Part shown: positions 63,308-64,000 of the stretch, piece after piece
Layout: every line of letters begins with the position of its first letter
Position numbering within the stretch: the first letter of the stretch is position 1
Assembly: GCA_039105265.1 (NCBI GenBank)
Contig: JAPFFF010000004.1
Coordinates: forward strand, 124,001 to 188,000
Source: Tritrichomonas musculus
Lineage: Eukaryota; Parabasalia; Tritrichomonadida; Tritrichomonadidae
Direction of reading: 5' to 3'
Length of the DNA stretch: 64,000 nt
Position numbers and translations under genes: made by a program
Notes under the pieces: generated by a model
Database searches by the model: none
Told to the model about the DNA's origin: nothing
Seen by the model: the letters and a program-made list of their open reading frames with translations, nothing else

Positions 63308-64000
63308 ATGAATGCTCCGATTGGAGCAGTAAATCACGCCAAAGAAGCAAAAATGATACCTCCTCAGCCAATTGTCTTTGATTTGCTTGGATCAGAAATG
63401 GAAATTGAAGCCTGTAAAAAAGCAATGACATCTTATGATTATATCAATGCTCCAAACTTTTGTACTCAGATCGGAGTATTATGTAATGCTCTAAGGACAC
63501 CTCAATTTACTGTTTCGTACGCAAGAATAGGTACGATGTTCATGCGATCTGGAAATTGCATTAGAGATCAGCACCAAAACTTTTTGAGAGGGCCTTCAAA
63601 AGATGGCAGGCCTTGTATGCTTACTGATCATGAACTAGATCTATTAGAAGAATACATTTTATCGCTTCATACAAGGTCTCCTTATCCTTTATATCCAACA
63701 ACCAGTGACCTTTTAGATTTTATTGATGAAAACTTTTCTAAGTATTTATCAAGTGATACACTTAGAAAGATTATTTATCTGAAATTTAATTCAAAGTTTA
63801 AAACTTGTGATGGTTACAAAATGGATTCTAAACGTTTAGAAGCTAACATCAATGACATAGAAGATAATCTTAATCACTTAAAAGAACTCGTTGAAGGTGT
63901 TCCAATGGACTTCATCTATAACCTCGATGAAGTTGGCATTCAAGAGTGGGCAGATTCAGAACAGAAGACAGTAATTGTCCCTGCAAATTATGAAAAGGCA
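63308..64000 (+). CDS. DDE_1-like transposase, 3' truncated by the window
   Basis: From the ATG at 63308 the frame is open for 231 codons to the window edge. An N-terminal DNA-binding-like region is followed by RGPSKDGRPCMLTDHELDLL, then HTRSPYPLYPTTSDLLDFID, a helical stretch, and MDFIYNLDEVGIQEWADSEQ with TVIVP. The NLDEVG core corresponds to the first catalytic Asp block of DDE_1 (pogo/Tigger-like) transposases, in which Asp is followed by Glu and a hydrophobic strand. The later catalytic residues lie beyond the window. It reads as an intact gene so far. Confidence 0.65.
   Translation, partial: MNAPIGAVNHAKEAKMIPPQPIVFDLLGSEMEIEACKKAMTSYDYINAPNFCTQIGVLCNALRTPQFTVSYARIGTMFMRSGNCIRDQHQNFLRGPSKDGRPCMLTDHELDLLEEYILSLHTRSPYPLYPTTSDLLDFIDENFSKYLSSDTLRKIIYLKFNSKFKTCDGYKMDSKRLEANINDIEDNLNHLKELVEGVPMDFIYNLDEVGIQEWADSEQKTVIVPANYEKA

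Overview
The window looks like nuclear DNA of a parabasalid protist, most likely a Tritrichomonas-like trichomonad. This is an inference. It rests on the very AT-rich composition with long poly-A/T runs, on long intronless genes on both strands separated by large AT-rich gaps, on TCA-type initiator motifs close upstream of several ATGs, and on the gene content: a multi-membrane-segment protein with PAS and cyclase-like domains, stand-alone F5/8C-like, ankyrin and WD40 proteins, divergent kinases, and many DNA transposons.

Layout. 1-5.3 kb: a 5'-truncated cyclase-like membrane protein and an iron-dependent alcohol dehydrogenase. 5.3-11.7 kb: a gene-poor stretch with a foldback element that has an 8-bp target duplication, a shredded minus-strand pseudogene and small palindromic repeats. 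11.7-17.8 kb: an F5/8C-like protein, a divergent actin-related protein, an FHA protein resembling MCRS1, and a GT-C-like membrane protein. 17.9-19.7 kb: a TIR-bounded element. 19.8-31.1 kb: a gene-dense block with a DMT-type transporter, helical and coiled-coil proteins, a tiny membrane protein whose start codon looks damaged, a pseudokinase, a PfkB-family sugar kinase and a CDK-like kinase. 31.2-36.1 kb: an element with long inverted arms, a bromodomain protein and G/C-block repeats. 36.2-41.8 kb: a WD40 protein (WDR62/MAPKBP1-like) and an ankyrin protein. 42.4-45.9 kb: a nearly complete hAT transposon with one in-frame stop in its transposase. 46-51 kb: an ER-type TPR/J-domain co-chaperone, an Ariadne-type RBR ubiquitin ligase and a small CAP-like protein. 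52.6-64 kb: transposon territory, with a DDE-type transposase, a nested pair of elements (the outer with a perfect 8-bp duplication), a non-autonomous element with another perfect 8-bp duplication, and a DDE_1-like transposase gene running off the right edge.

How the parts relate. The housekeeping genes show no operon logic, but several pairs are divergent or closely spaced. The actin-related protein and the MCRS1-like FHA protein lie 178 bp apart on the same strand. In other eukaryotes such proteins belong to INO80-type chromatin complexes, but here a shared role is only a hypothesis. The main unusual content is the density and nesting of class II elements, several with readable ends and target duplications, plus divergent enzyme homologues (the pseudokinase and the degenerate cyclase domain). 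I saw no rRNA, tRNA or CRISPR signature.
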